A DNA stretch of 64,000 nucleotides from Dorea_D sp963559605 (GCA_963559605.1 CAUWLL010000011.1:1-64000), one strand, 5' to 3'. Positions 33,864 to 43,121 are shown, counted from the stretch's first letter. Made by a program: numbers and translations. The notes: a model not told the origin generated them from the letters alone.

Positions 33864-36800
33864 ATGAATATAAGTAAGATAAGTTTTAGGTTAAAAGCTG
33901 TGGAATCTGCAAAAGTGGCTGAACAAAGTAACGTTGTAGAATTGATTTTTGAAGAAGGTGTGCAGGGAAGGATTACATTTCTCGAGGAAAATATTTTCCG
34001 CTATGATGTAGATTTGTCAGGTGAGTTCGCAGCTTATGCAACTCCAAGAGATGAAGTTCACACGGCAAAGATCCAACAGAGACCAGATGAATCCTCTGAA
34101 TACACAAAGCCTAAGGTACAGATATTGTGGAAAGAGGAAGTCGTTTCCGTATTGTGTGGGGAAACATCTGTTACATGGGAAAAACGTTCTGGGAAAATGC
34201 AGGTTTCCGTAAGGGATCATATTGTTTTAGAGGAGACAGAGGCTCTAGAAATTACAAATGAAGGAACGGTACAGACACTTGTGAAAAATGCAGGAGAGAA
34301 TTTTTTTGGAGGGGGAACACAGAATGGACGATTTGTACATACGGGAGAAAAAATCAAGATTGTAAATGAGAGTGAGTGGATGGATGGTGGAGTAGCATCT
34401 CCGAATCCTTTTTATTATTCGACGGCTGGGTATGGGGTGCTTCGCAATACATTTTCGGATGGAATCTACGATTTTGGGAATGAAAACAGCAACATAGTGA
34501 AAACCATTCATAAGGAGTCCAAATTTAGTGTGTATTTTTTTGTGACGGAAAAAATGAATGGAAGAGAAGTTGTACAGGATTTGTTACGCGGTTATTTTCA
34601 CGTAACAGGGAATCCGTTGTTATTGCCGGAATATGGTTTTTACGAAGGACATTTGAATTGTTATAATCGCGATGCATGGTCAAAAGAATCTGGTGATAAG
34701 ACCTGGATTGTAAAAGGAAATGATTCAAGTGAAAGCGAAGGACGAACCTATTATGAAAGTGGTATGGCAACAGGTTATCGTCTTACAGAAGGATTGCATT
34801 CAGAATCGCTCAATGGAACAGAGCCGATTGTAGGGACAGAAAATTACCCCAATACAGTAGATACTCCATATGAATATTCTGCGCGAGCTGTATTGGACGA
34901 TTATGTGAAATATGATATGCCGTTGGGATATTTTTTGCCAAACGACGGATACGGTGGAGGATATGGGCAGAATGGTTATTATATGCAAGGTGGAGTAAAT
35001 GAAGATGGCTCTAGTAGTGCGGAACGTATCGCTGCCGTAGAGGCAAATGTAGAAAACTTTGCAGATTTTACAAAATATGCGAATAGTAAAGGTGTCGCCT
35101 CCGGGCTTTGGACAGAAAGTAATCTGTCACCAGATTCGAATTCGGAAACCTACTGGCATTTGCTTCGCGATTTCAAAAAGGAAGTTACGATTGGCGGAGC
35201 AACAACGTTAAAAACAGATGTTGCCTGGGTAGGACCGGGATATTCGTTTCAATTAAATGGTTTAAAAACAGCATATGATATCGTGACAACATCTGCAAAT
35301 ATTAGACCAAATATCATTTCTTTGGATGGTTGGGCAGGATCACAGCGATTTAACAGTGTATGGAGCGGTGATCAGACAGGAGGTAATTGGGAATATATTC
35401 GATTCCATATACCAACTTACATAGGAAGCTCTTTAGCAGGAAATCCGAACATCGGAAGTGATATGGATGGAATATTTGGAGGACGTCCATTGATTGCAGT
35501 ACGTGATTATGAATGGAAATCCTTCACGCCGCAGATGTTAAATATGGATGGTTGGGGAACCTATATGAAAGCCCCCTTTGTATTTGGAGATCCATATACA
35601 GGAATTAATCGTATGTATATGAAAATAAAATCTCAGTTGATGCCGTATATTTACACATGTGCAGCAGCAGCGAATATTGAGACTGGAAATGGGGATACAG
35701 GACTTCCAATGATTCGTGCAATGTTTCTAGAGTATCCAAAGGATGAGTATGCATATGGCAAGGATATGAAATATCAGTTTATGCTTGGAAAAAATATACT
35801 CGTGGCGCCGGTATATCAGGATGTTGCAGCGGATGAAATAGGAAACGATGTAAGAAACCGCATTTATCTTCCGGATGAAAATCAAGTATGGATTGATTAT
35901 TTGACAGGAGAAAAATATCGTGGTGGGCAGGTTTTAAATAATTTTGCCGTCCCACTTTGGAAATTGCCGGTGTTTGTAAAAAATGGTGCAATACTTCCGA
36001 TGTGTGAGCCGAACAATACGCCAGATGAAATTAATCGAAAAAACCGTATTGTGGAATTTTGGCCAGAAGGAAATCATGCATTCACAACCTATGAGGATGA
36101 TGGAAAATACATTTATAATGACGTAGAAGAGGTAGAGGGATACGGAATGGTAGACCATATTTCTTATGGAAATGCAGTGACTACAACATATACTTCTCTC
36201 GTAGAAGGGGAATATGCAATCTTAACAGTAGAACGTTCAAAGGGAAGTTATTTGGGATATGAATACGAGCGAAATACGACGTTTATTGTAAATGTAACGC
36301 AGGAGCCAAAGAAAGTAAAAGCAAAAAACGGAGAGAAATATCTTTGTATTAAAAATGTAAATACGAAAAAAGAGTTTGATGAAACGAACGCTATGTCCGG
36401 GGAAGCGATATGTTTTTATGATAAAGCTCCGGAATTATGCACATTTGCATCAGAAGACGAAAAGAAATTCTGTGAAATGGTTCGAGAGGTAGTTGCTTCA
36501 CCAAAGCTTTATGTGAAGCTTGCGACTGTGGATGCATCTGCGGAAAATCAAACGGTGGAAATATTGGGGTTTGCAAATGAGATGAAGAAAGAGAGGAATC
36601 GAGAAAATGAGGAGTTGTCAGTGCCTTGTCTTGTAGAAAAAGAAGAAAAGAAAACACCAACCAGCATTTGGCTTGAATGGGAGAAGGTAGAAGGAGCAGC
36701 TTCTTATGAAATGTTGGCAGATGGAAAATTGTTTTCAATGGGAAAAAGCACATCTTACTTGCATGATGAATTAGAGTATGAATCCGTTCATACATACCGG

Positions 36801-37931
36801 CTGCGTGCAAGAAATAAGGACGGATATTCCAAATGGAGTGGAGTGTTGACTGTGGAAACATTATTAGATCCGTGGAGAAATGAAATTGGTGCGCTTAGCA
36901 CAATTACATGGGATGGAAACGATGAGAATGGTGCGTTGCGTTATGCCACAGATCATAGCTTTAAAGGAATGTTCTTTTGTGTAGACGATGTTGTACAAGA
37001 AAGATTTCCATTCATTTATGATTTTGGAGCAGTATATGAATTGGATAAATTTGAATATTATCCGCGTGATAATTTTGGAAGTGGTACCGTTCAGAAAATG
37101 AATATTTATTCCAGTCTGGATGGAAAACACTGGAAATTAGAATGGAATGGAGAAGATGCAGAAGAATGGACATATCAGCCAGAGCTTGAGGTAGAAGGGA
37201 ATGGAAAAGTAGTTTCACTTGTAGGAGTAAACGCAAGATGCTTGAAGCTGATAGTTGTAAAATCGATTCGTAACTATTTCGCGGCACATGAGCTTCCTGT
37301 GTATAAGAAAGATGGAGCCAAGCCATTTGCAGCGGGAAGTACAAACAGGAATGAGAAGGTATCAGAAGGCGATTACACAAATATGAAAAATTATTTGGGG
37401 ACATCTGAAAAAGATGGATCCAATTTTACGGATCAGATTCAGAAGCGTTGTGGAGACATTAATATGAATGGCGTCTATGATGTTTATGATTATGCATATA
37501 CGATGTTCCAATTAGATGGTGGAACGCAACAGACAGGAAGTGTTGCGGGAAATGTTTCTTTGGTTCCACAACAGAAAAAAGTGAAAGCAGAGGAAAGTTT
37601 TGTAGTAGCTGTTGAAGCAGAAAATGTGCAGAATCTGAATGCATTTGGAAAAGTGTTACACTATAATCCAGAACATTTAGAATTTATTTCTATAGACCAA
37701 GAAGAAAGGGTTGATTCTATGGAAAATTTGACGGTAAATAAACGTTACGAAGATGGAACTGCGTATTTGAATCTTGCATTTGCAAATCGTGGGAATAAGA
37801 AAACTTACAGTGGATCGGGCAGGCTTGCATTTATTACCATGAAAGCGCTTGTGGAAATAGAACCATCGTTGGAATTAGAATGCGAAAATGTTTGGTTGAT
37901 TGGACCACAATTTGATGTTTTGAATATGTAA
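33864..37931 (+). CDS. GH31 glycosidase with FN3, F5/8C (CBM32-like), dockerin-like and cohesin-like modules
   Basis: A 1355-residue multidomain enzyme. The GH31 catalytic part spans about 40-900; KTDVAWVGPGYSF holds the probable nucleophile Asp452 and WSGDQTGGNWEY the acid/base Asp503. Then FN3 (about 930-1000), a coagulation-factor 5/8 type C galactose-binding-like module (about 1010-1150), a half dockerin GDINMNGVYDVYDYAYTMF (about 1195) and a cohesin-like module (1230-1355). Such architecture occurs in GH31 enzymes acting on alpha-GalNAc of mucins (subfamily 18). Oddly, no signal peptide is present: an in-frame stop lies 24 bases before the ATG, and no LPXTG or membrane anchor ends the protein. 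Confidence 0.85.
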   Translation: MNISKISFRLKAVESAKVAEQSNVVELIFEEGVQGRITFLEENIFRYDVDLSGEFAAYATPRDEVHTAKIQQRPDESSEYTKPKVQILWKEEVVSVLCGETSVTWEKRSGKMQVSVRDHIVLEETEALEITNEGTVQTLVKNAGENFFGGGTQNGRFVHTGEKIKIVNESEWMDGGVASPNPFYYSTAGYGVLRNTFSDGIYDFGNENSNIVKTIHKESKFSVYFFVTEKMNGREVVQDLLRGYFHVTGNPLLLPEYGFYEGHLNCYNRDAWSKESGDKTWIVKGNDSSESEGRTYYESGMATGYRLTEGLHSESLNGTEPIVGTENYPNTVDTPYEYSARAVLDDYVKYDMPLGYFLPNDGYGGGYGQNGYYMQGGVNEDGSSSAERIAAVEANVENFADFTKYANSKGVASGLWTESNLSPDSNSETYWHLLRDFKKEVTIGGATTLKTDVAWVGPGYSFQLNGLKTAYDIVTTSANIRPNIISLDGWAGSQRFNSVWSGDQTGGNWEYIRFHIPTYIGSSLAGNPNIGSDMDGIFGGRPLIAVRDYEWKSFTPQMLNMDGWGTYMKAPFVFGDPYTGINRMYMKIKSQLMPYIYTCAAAANIETGNGDTGLPMIRAMFLEYPKDEYAYGKDMKYQFMLGKNILVAPVYQDVAADEIGNDVRNRIYLPDENQVWIDYLTGEKYRGGQVLNNFAVPLWKLPVFVKNGAILPMCEPNNTPDEINRKNRIVEFWPEGNHAFTTYEDDGKYIYNDVEEVEGYGMVDHISYGNAVTTTYTSLVEGEYAILTVERSKGSYLGYEYERNTTFIVNVTQEPKKVKAKNGEKYLCIKNVNTKKEFDETNAMSGEAICFYDKAPELCTFASEDEKKFCEMVREVVASPKLYVKLATVDASAENQTVEILGFANEMKKERNRENEELSVPCLVEKEEKKTPTSIWLEWEKVEGAASYEMLADGKLFSMGKSTSYLHDELEYESVHTYRLRARNKDGYSKWSGVLTVETLLDPWRNEIGALSTITWDGNDENGALRYATDHSFKGMFFCVDDVVQERFPFIYDFGAVYELDKFEYYPRDNFGSGTVQKMNIYSSLDGKHWKLEWNGEDAEEWTYQPELEVEGNGKVVSLVGVNARCLKLIVVKSIRNYFAAHELPVYKKDGAKPFAAGSTNRNEKVSEGDYTNMKNYLGTSEKDGSNFTDQIQKRCGDINMNGVYDVYDYAYTMFQLDGGTQQTGSVAGNVSLVPQQKKVKAEESFVVAVEAENVQNLNAFGKVLHYNPEHLEFISIDQEERVDSMENLTVNKRYEDGTAYLNLAFANRGNKKTYSGSGRLAFITMKALVEIEPSLELECENVWLIGPQFDVLNM

Positions 37932-37939
37932 TAAAAAAA

Positions 37940-37973
37940 GGAGGATTTTCTATTTGAGAAAATCCTCCGGAAT
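37940..37973. terminator. Strong bidirectional terminator
   Basis: GGAGGATTTTCT pairs with AGAAAATCCTCC (12 bp, perfect) around ATTTG, between convergent genes; A/T runs flank both sides. Confidence 0.85.
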
Positions 37974-37974
37974 A

Positions 37975-38637
37975 TTATTCTGTGTATTCAGGGAAGGGTG
38001 GCTCTTCTGGTTCGTATTTTTTGAAAATACGATCAAAGATAATGCATGCAGTATATGCGATGATAGAAAACCCACAAATTCCACTGATAATGATAACCAT
38101 CGCCATTGTTTTGGCAGAAGCGACAGAAAGCCAGATGATAAAACTGAAAAGTGAGACAAGAAGCACAGTAAAAGGTAAATGCCCGATCGTCATATAGAAT
38201 GCATTTTTAAAGGCCTGTTTTAAAGTACATTTAAAATGCGAAATAATTGGAAAAATGTAAATAAAAACGCTGAATAAAATAAAAGAAACAGCCCAGAGTC
38301 CTATGCGTACAGCAAGGAAGAGTGTAGTATCCCGGCTGTTGATAATATGAAAATCCATACCCAAAAAGAAAATCAAGGCAAGATAAATTAACCAAATGAT
38401 GGTGCCCTGCTTAAAGTTTTGGCGGAAACCCTTCCAATAACTCTTCCAAATATAAGGTTCTTCACTGCGGATTAGCTTCAAGGAAACATAATAAAGTGCA
38501 CTAATGGAAGGTCCGATGGTTACAACTGGAATACAGCTTATAATAAAGAGAGCATTTAAAATGATAATGTCACAAACTCTAGACAAAAATTGCATAAATG
38601 GATTGTCTAAATTAAATAAACGATTCATATGATTCAC
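37975..38637 (-). CDS. DUF624 (YesL-like) membrane protein
   Basis: A 220-residue protein with five or six hydrophobic helices. FLSRVCDIIILNALFIISCIPVVTIGPSISALYYV (residues about 18-52) and SYWKGFRQNFKQGTIIWLI are the DUF624 signatures. Genes of this family usually sit beside sugar ABC transporters in Firmicutes; function is not known. It is convergent with the GH31 gene. Confidence 0.85.
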   Translation of the reverse strand: MNHMNRLFNLDNPFMQFLSRVCDIIILNALFIISCIPVVTIGPSISALYYVSLKLIRSEEPYIWKSYWKGFRQNFKQGTIIWLIYLALIFFLGMDFHIINSRDTTLFLAVRIGLWAVSFILFSVFIYIFPIISHFKCTLKQAFKNAFYMTIGHLPFTVLLVSLFSFIIWLSVASAKTMAMVIIISGICGFSIIAYTACIIFDRIFKKYEPEEPPFPEYTE

Positions 38638-38708
38638 TTCCTAAATATATATTTTGTGGAGAATCTTATAAGGGGATCTTCCAAATTTCAGATTGTATTT
38701 AAGCTACG

Positions 38709-38738
38709 GTTGCTATTATAATATATAATAATAGCAAC
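38709..38738. promoter_or_regulatory. AT-rich inverted repeat between divergent genes
   Basis: GTTGCTATTAT and ATAATAGCAAC (11 bp, perfect) are separated by eight bases, between DUF624 (leftward) and the next rightward gene. It lacks a T run, so an operator is likelier than a terminator. Confidence 0.45.
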
Positions 38739-38816
38739 GACAGGAAATAGTATAACGAAAAGTGGGAAGAAAAGCAATGAGTCTCAATAAGTTCATAAAA
38801 ATTTTAGGAGGGAAAG

Positions 38817-39428
38817 ATGAAAGAAAAGATGAGAGGCATGACGCTGGTACAAAAAATAGATTATTTGTGGACATATTATAAAATATGGCTTTTGGTACCG
38901 GTTGTAATTGGAGTTGTTTTTTATATCATATCTACAACATATAGAGCAAGTCAGGAAAATGAGCTGGTCAGTGTAATTGCGGTTGGTTCTCTGGTAAGAG
39001 ACACAAGTGAGTTGGAAAATGAAATCAAGGAATATATAGGGAAAAAAAATGACATTGTTCGTTTTCACATGAGTATTCCGGCGGATCAACTTGCAAAAAC
39101 ATCACAGATTACTTTGACAACTTTAATTGGAGCAAAAGCAGTTGATGTGATTCTTTGTCCAGAGGATGTATACAGGCATTTTAGTGATCGAGATGGCTTT
39201 CTTTCAATGGAATCATATGAAAGCCAGATACAAGAAAAAAATGGAGCGGGGCTTACAGAGAAAAAAGATGCGATAAAATTCATAGATTCTCAATTTCTAA
39301 AGGAAAAATTAGGAATTCCATATGATGAAGTTTACATGGGGATTTTCATAAATGCACCACATGAAGAGGGAACGAAAGAATTTGTACAATATGTTTTAAA
39401 AAATAGTAAAGAAAAGCGGATTGTGTAA
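38817..39428 (+). CDS. Membrane-anchored protein of unknown function
   Basis: A 203-residue protein with a short basic cytoplasmic start, one membrane helix (about residues 23-43, WLLVPVVIGVVFYIIS) and a 155-residue outer domain. The outer part (ITLTTLIGAKAVDVILCPEDVYRHFSD) recalls the middle of solute-binding proteins but is too short. GGAGGGAAAG precedes the ATG. No known family was recognised; it may act with DUF624 in the sugar locus. Confidence 0.6.
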   Translation: MKEKMRGMTLVQKIDYLWTYYKIWLLVPVVIGVVFYIISTTYRASQENELVSVIAVGSLVRDTSELENEIKEYIGKKNDIVRFHMSIPADQLAKTSQITLTTLIGAKAVDVILCPEDVYRHFSDRDGFLSMESYESQIQEKNGAGLTEKKDAIKFIDSQFLKEKLGIPYDEVYMGIFINAPHEEGTKEFVQYVLKNSKEKRIV

Positions 39429-39447
39429 ATATATCATTTAATCTAAC

Positions 39448-39487
39448 AAAATTTTTGAATTATAAAGGAACTAAGATAGTGGCTCTC
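39448..39487 (+). repeat. Long-range direct repeat, right copy (gene stub)
   Basis: 36 of 40 bases match 2091-2130, the start of the small membrane-protein gene. Only codons 3-15 of that gene are represented here, without its ATG or ribosome site. Confidence 0.75.
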
Positions 39488-39492
39488 TCAGA

Positions 39493-39533
39493 GCAGCCGC
39501 TCGGGCAGATGATCATCTGCCCGGAGCGGCTGC
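39493..39533. terminator. Long GC-rich palindrome, probable terminator or junction element
   Basis: GCAGCCGCTC-GGGCAGATGA pairs with TCATCTGCCC-g-GAGCGGCTGC: 20 bp with a single bulged base and essentially no loop. ATTTGTTT follows on the plus strand. It lies 20 bases beyond the end of the CO dehydrogenase operon and next to the gene stub. Confidence 0.55.
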
Positions 39534-39553
39534 ATTTGTTTGAGGATTTGAGC

Positions 39554-40777
39554 TTACACTTGGTACATATATTCCCCGTTATCTTTTACTCCGTAGAAAT
39601 CGGCAAAGGATAAGTGAAATATCTCGTTTTCTTTTCCAGATAAGTCTATCCGGTTTTTTATCAGATATTGATAGATGCCGGAGTAGTCGATATTTCCCTG
39701 AAGGAGGATACTGTCTAGTTTTCCGTCGCGCAAGATCGCGCGGCGGTAATTATGCGCATCTTCCTGTTCTACTACCAGATCGCCGTCTTCTGCGATTCCG
39801 CGTCCAAGGGAAAGGGTCACAAGCCCGTAGAAGTTCATGGTGTTTTTCATAGCATAACGATCTTCGTATTCGGTGTGGATCCCGCACATATTGAGCGCGG
39901 CAGTCTCGCCCTGTTTCATGGCGTTTGGCCAGATCCCGGACAGTCCGGCAACGTCTCCTGCCGCATAAATGTTTGGACAGTTGGTTTCCATAGTGTCGGA
40001 CACTTTGATGAAACGGTCGATTTCAATAGGCGTGTCCTGTGCACATTCAAGAGCCGGTCTGACACCTGCGGCAACAATGACAAGCTCGCAGTCGATACGG
40101 GTTCCGTCATCTAAAGAAACGTAGTCGATAGCTCCCTGCTCATTCATATGGGTTTCAGAGGCTTTCTTTCCAAGCAGAAAACGGCAGCCGTGGGACTCGA
40201 ATAAGTCTTTGTATGCCTGTCCGGCAGTCTCGTTTAACTGGATAGGCAGGATTCTTTCAGCCATCTCTACTACGGTGACCTCTTTTCCCTGTTCCAGAAA
40301 TGCGTAAGCTGCGTCCATACCTACAAGACCGGAGCCTACGATCAGGATTTTTTCTGCTTTGTCGGCAAGAGGACGGATTGCCTGTGCATCGGAAAGGTTA
40401 CGAAGCCCAAATACATTGTTTGCCTCTCGGAACTGACCTACCGGAGGGATGAAGCTGTTTGCGCCTGTTGCAATAAGCAGCCGGTCATAGGGCTGTGAAG
40501 AACCGTTTTCCAAAAGGACAAGTTGTTTCTCGGTATCAATGGTACGAACCGGGGCGCCTTTTATCCAGCTGATGTTATAGTTTTCAAAAAAGTCAGGCTC
40601 TACGAAGGAAAGCGTGTCCTCATTACGTTCGTGGCTTAAATAGCGATGGAGCATACAGCGGGAATGTACGTGTTCATCTGTAGAAATCATAACAACGGTG
40701 CTGTCTGCGTCCTTTTTGCGGATTGTTTTTGCTGCGGTAATCCCGGCAGCGCCGACTCCGATGATCACATGTATCAT
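39554..40777 (-). CDS. FAD/NAD(P)-dependent oxidoreductase of the CO dehydrogenase operon
   Basis: A 407-residue pyridine nucleotide-disulphide oxidoreductase-type flavoprotein. FAD site IIGVGAAGITAAKTI at the N-terminus; second Rossmann ILIVGSGLVGMDAAYAFLEQGKEVTVVE near 145-170 for NAD(P)H; FAD closing motif NIYAAGDVAG near 270. No redox Cys pair, so it belongs with NADH oxidase/rubredoxin reductase-like enzymes. Such a gene follows cooS-cooF in several anaerobes, where it is thought to pass electrons from CO to NAD. It overlaps the ferredoxin gene by four bases. Confidence 0.88.
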   Translation of the reverse strand: MIHVIIGVGAAGITAAKTIRKKDADSTVVMISTDEHVHSRCMLHRYLSHERNEDTLSFVEPDFFENYNISWIKGAPVRTIDTEKQLVLLENGSSQPYDRLLIATGANSFIPPVGQFREANNVFGLRNLSDAQAIRPLADKAEKILIVGSGLVGMDAAYAFLEQGKEVTVVEMAERILPIQLNETAGQAYKDLFESHGCRFLLGKKASETHMNEQGAIDYVSLDDGTRIDCELVIVAAGVRPALECAQDTPIEIDRFIKVSDTMETNCPNIYAAGDVAGLSGIWPNAMKQGETAALNMCGIHTEYEDRYAMKNTMNFYGLVTLSLGRGIAEDGDLVVEQEDAHNYRRAILRDGKLDSILLQGNIDYSGIYQYLIKNRIDLSGKENEIFHLSFADFYGVKDNGEYMYQV

Positions 40778-41226
40778 AGAGACACCTCCTCTACATAGAT
40801 TGCCTTTTTAGGGCAGGATTTCACACAGTTAGGCTCGGCGCCGTCCTGTAGACAGAAATCACATTTGATAACCTTTGTGCGTGTGGCGGTGTCGGCTTTT
40901 AGGACGCCGTACGGACAGTTCATCACACACATAAAGCAGGAACCGCATTTCGTCTCATCATAGGAAACGATACCTGTTTCAGAATCTTTGGTAAGCGCTC
41001 CGCTCATACAGGACATTACACATTCCGGCCGGTCACAGTGGCGGCAGAATACAGGGCGGTAAGAGCCGTCCGGCATCTTTTCAATGTGGTTTCTGGATTC
41101 GTTTTTTATATCTGTAAGGTCTAGGTCATAGATAGTGCCGGGAGTGTCCCGGTGCGCCTGCATGCAGGCAACGGTGCAGTTTTTACAGCCGTCGCACTTG
41201 GAGGCATCGATCATAATTCGTCTCAT
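40774..41226 (-). CDS. cooF: CooF-like 4Fe-4S ferredoxin
   Basis: A 150-residue electron carrier with four cysteine clusters: CDGCKNCTVAC near residue 10, CRHCDRPECVMSC near 60, CGSCFMCVMNCPYG near 95 and CDFCLQDGAEPNCVKSC near 125, giving up to four [4Fe-4S] centres. It should take electrons from CooS to the flavoprotein next to it. HycB/DmsB-type ferredoxins look similar, but the place between cooS and the oxidoreductase favours CooF. Confidence 0.88.
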   Translation of the reverse strand: MRRIMIDASKCDGCKNCTVACMQAHRDTPGTIYDLDLTDIKNESRNHIEKMPDGSYRPVFCRHCDRPECVMSCMSGALTKDSETGIVSYDETKCGSCFMCVMNCPYGVLKADTATRTKVIKCDFCLQDGAEPNCVKSCPKKAIYVEEVSL

Positions 41227-41237
41227 AGCGGCACCTC

Positions 41238-43121
41238 CTATATCTGTAAGCCCTGACGTTTTTCGAGAATAATCTGCTCCAGAATATCTGCAGAATCCTT
41301 GGCATTGTCATTGATAATGACTTGGCCTCCGGTTAATTCTTTCATATCCTCGGTCAGAACCTGTACTGCCGTTTTACTTCCGGTTACGAACGGCGGAAGT
41401 CCAAGGTGAAGCGGAAGCCCAAGGGCAAGGCCAAAGCAGCCGTCGGCAAGAGCCTGCTCTTCTAACCACTGTGCGGCAGACAGAACAAGCGGAAGTTCTG
41501 GGAGGTCGACGCCAAGCTCTGCGGCAATCTCTGTTGCAACGATTTCCAGACGTCCGATAGCAAGACACGGTCCGAAGTTTAATACCGGAGGAATACCGAG
41601 CTTCTTGCAGACTGCACGAAGTTTCGGTCCTGCAAGTTCTGCCGCTTCCGGTGTCATGAGACCGCAGTTTTCGATGCCGCCTGAGGAACATCCGGCAGTC
41701 AGTACAAGAATATCGCGGGCAATCAGTTCTTTTGTAAGGTCAACGCTTAAAACATCATGTCCCCCTGCCGTTAAGTTAGAACATCCCACAACTCCGGCAA
41801 TACCCTTGATTTCTCCGGCAGCCAGAAGCTCAATGAGAGGCGTCCACTTTCCACCGAGAAATTCTTTCAGAGAGCCTTCGCTGACGCCGGTAAGTGTGTG
41901 GTCGTTTCCGTGTTCTTCCATAAGATTGAGAGGAACATTGCCACGGCGTTCTTTGTAAGCGTCGATAATTTTATCAATGATTTCGCTGCTCTGTTCTTCG
42001 CGGCGGGAGAAATCAAACTGCATCAGTTCTGCATTTGCTTTCTTGGCAACGTCGTCCAGGCAAATCTGCTTGATTTTCAGCTTATCACAGATCGGTTCGA
42101 TTCCCGGAAGTGTACAGTTAAATTCAGATAATACAGCGTCAATTGCTCCTGTTGCAAGGATCGCTTCGCTGGTATAGTTATTTCCGGCATGTCCGTCAAA
42201 TACTTCGGTATAATGAGCGCCGCGAAGCTGTAGATCCTGCCCGACACAGGTACATCCCACTAATTTGAAGCCTTTGGCGCCGGCAGCCTGTGCTTTTTTC
42301 TTTGCTTCTTCGGAAATGAGACGTTCCTGCAGATCTACGAAGATCGTGTGCTGATGTCCGGTGATCATAATATTAATGTAATCCGGGTCAATAACACGAA
42401 GTCCTACCGGAGCCATACGAAGTTCCGGCTGTCCAAGGAGAACGTCATTTAACAGGTTGGTAAGCGTAAGTCCGTAGACACCTGTAGAAATTCCGAGTTT
42501 CAGGCAGTCTGTCAGCATATCGACTGGATCAGAGTTTAAGTTTGTAGAGCATTTTACCACACCCTTAAATACTTCTGCCTTTGCGCCTCCGGGCATAATG
42601 CCAAGCTCTTTCCATCGTGCCACACGAGGAGTGTAAGCGATTTTTTCTACCAGTTCGGCAGAGACATATTCCGGTTTGTAAAGGTCGGCAAGGACAGCAT
42701 CGGCAACCATTTCGGCTTTTTTGTAATTATCAGACTCCTGGATTCCGAAGATTTCAGCCAGATGATTCAGGGAAGCAAGTCCTTTTAATTCGCCTTTTTT
42801 CTGTGCTGTTTTTTTCAGGTTCAGCGCTGTATTTTCTACAATATGTATGTAGCAGCCGCTTCCGGAAGCGACAGCCCGTAAGAAGTTGCGGGCAACGATA
42901 GTGTCTGCGCTTGCACCGCAGATTCCTCTCGGAGCTTCCGGTGTGATCCGGCACGGTCCGTTTGAGCACAGGCGGCAGCAAACACCTTGTAATCCAAATC
43001 CGCATTTGGTACTCTGTCCTTCCACGCGGTGGTGGGAAGTTTCCATTGGGAGGGAGCGGATAAATCCTTCCAGTGGCTGATCTGCACTTTTGCAGGTGTT
43101 ACATCCATAGCATTGGTTCAT
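41238..43121 (-). CDS. cooS: Anaerobic Ni-Fe carbon monoxide dehydrogenase, catalytic subunit
   Basis: A 627-residue subunit starting at ATG 43121 behind AAGGAGG. N-terminal CYGCNTC and STKCGFGLQGVCCRLCSNGPCRI hold the D/B-cluster cysteines; APRGICGASADTIVARN follows. Later VGCTCVGQDLQLRG, VVGCSNLTAGGHD, TAGCSSGGIENCG and NFGPCLAIGR match the C-cluster ligand regions of CooS. It oxidises CO to CO2 or the reverse at the Ni-Fe-S site. The nickel-insertion ATPase CooC and acetyl-CoA synthase are not beside it, so it looks like a stand-alone CODH. Confidence 0.95.
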   Translation of the reverse strand: MNQCYGCNTCKSADQPLEGFIRSLPMETSHHRVEGQSTKCGFGLQGVCCRLCSNGPCRITPEAPRGICGASADTIVARNFLRAVASGSGCYIHIVENTALNLKKTAQKKGELKGLASLNHLAEIFGIQESDNYKKAEMVADAVLADLYKPEYVSAELVEKIAYTPRVARWKELGIMPGGAKAEVFKGVVKCSTNLNSDPVDMLTDCLKLGISTGVYGLTLTNLLNDVLLGQPELRMAPVGLRVIDPDYINIMITGHQHTIFVDLQERLISEEAKKKAQAAGAKGFKLVGCTCVGQDLQLRGAHYTEVFDGHAGNNYTSEAILATGAIDAVLSEFNCTLPGIEPICDKLKIKQICLDDVAKKANAELMQFDFSRREEQSSEIIDKIIDAYKERRGNVPLNLMEEHGNDHTLTGVSEGSLKEFLGGKWTPLIELLAAGEIKGIAGVVGCSNLTAGGHDVLSVDLTKELIARDILVLTAGCSSGGIENCGLMTPEAAELAGPKLRAVCKKLGIPPVLNFGPCLAIGRLEIVATEIAAELGVDLPELPLVLSAAQWLEEQALADGCFGLALGLPLHLGLPPFVTGSKTAVQVLTEDMKELTGGQVIINDNAKDSADILEQIILEKRQGLQI

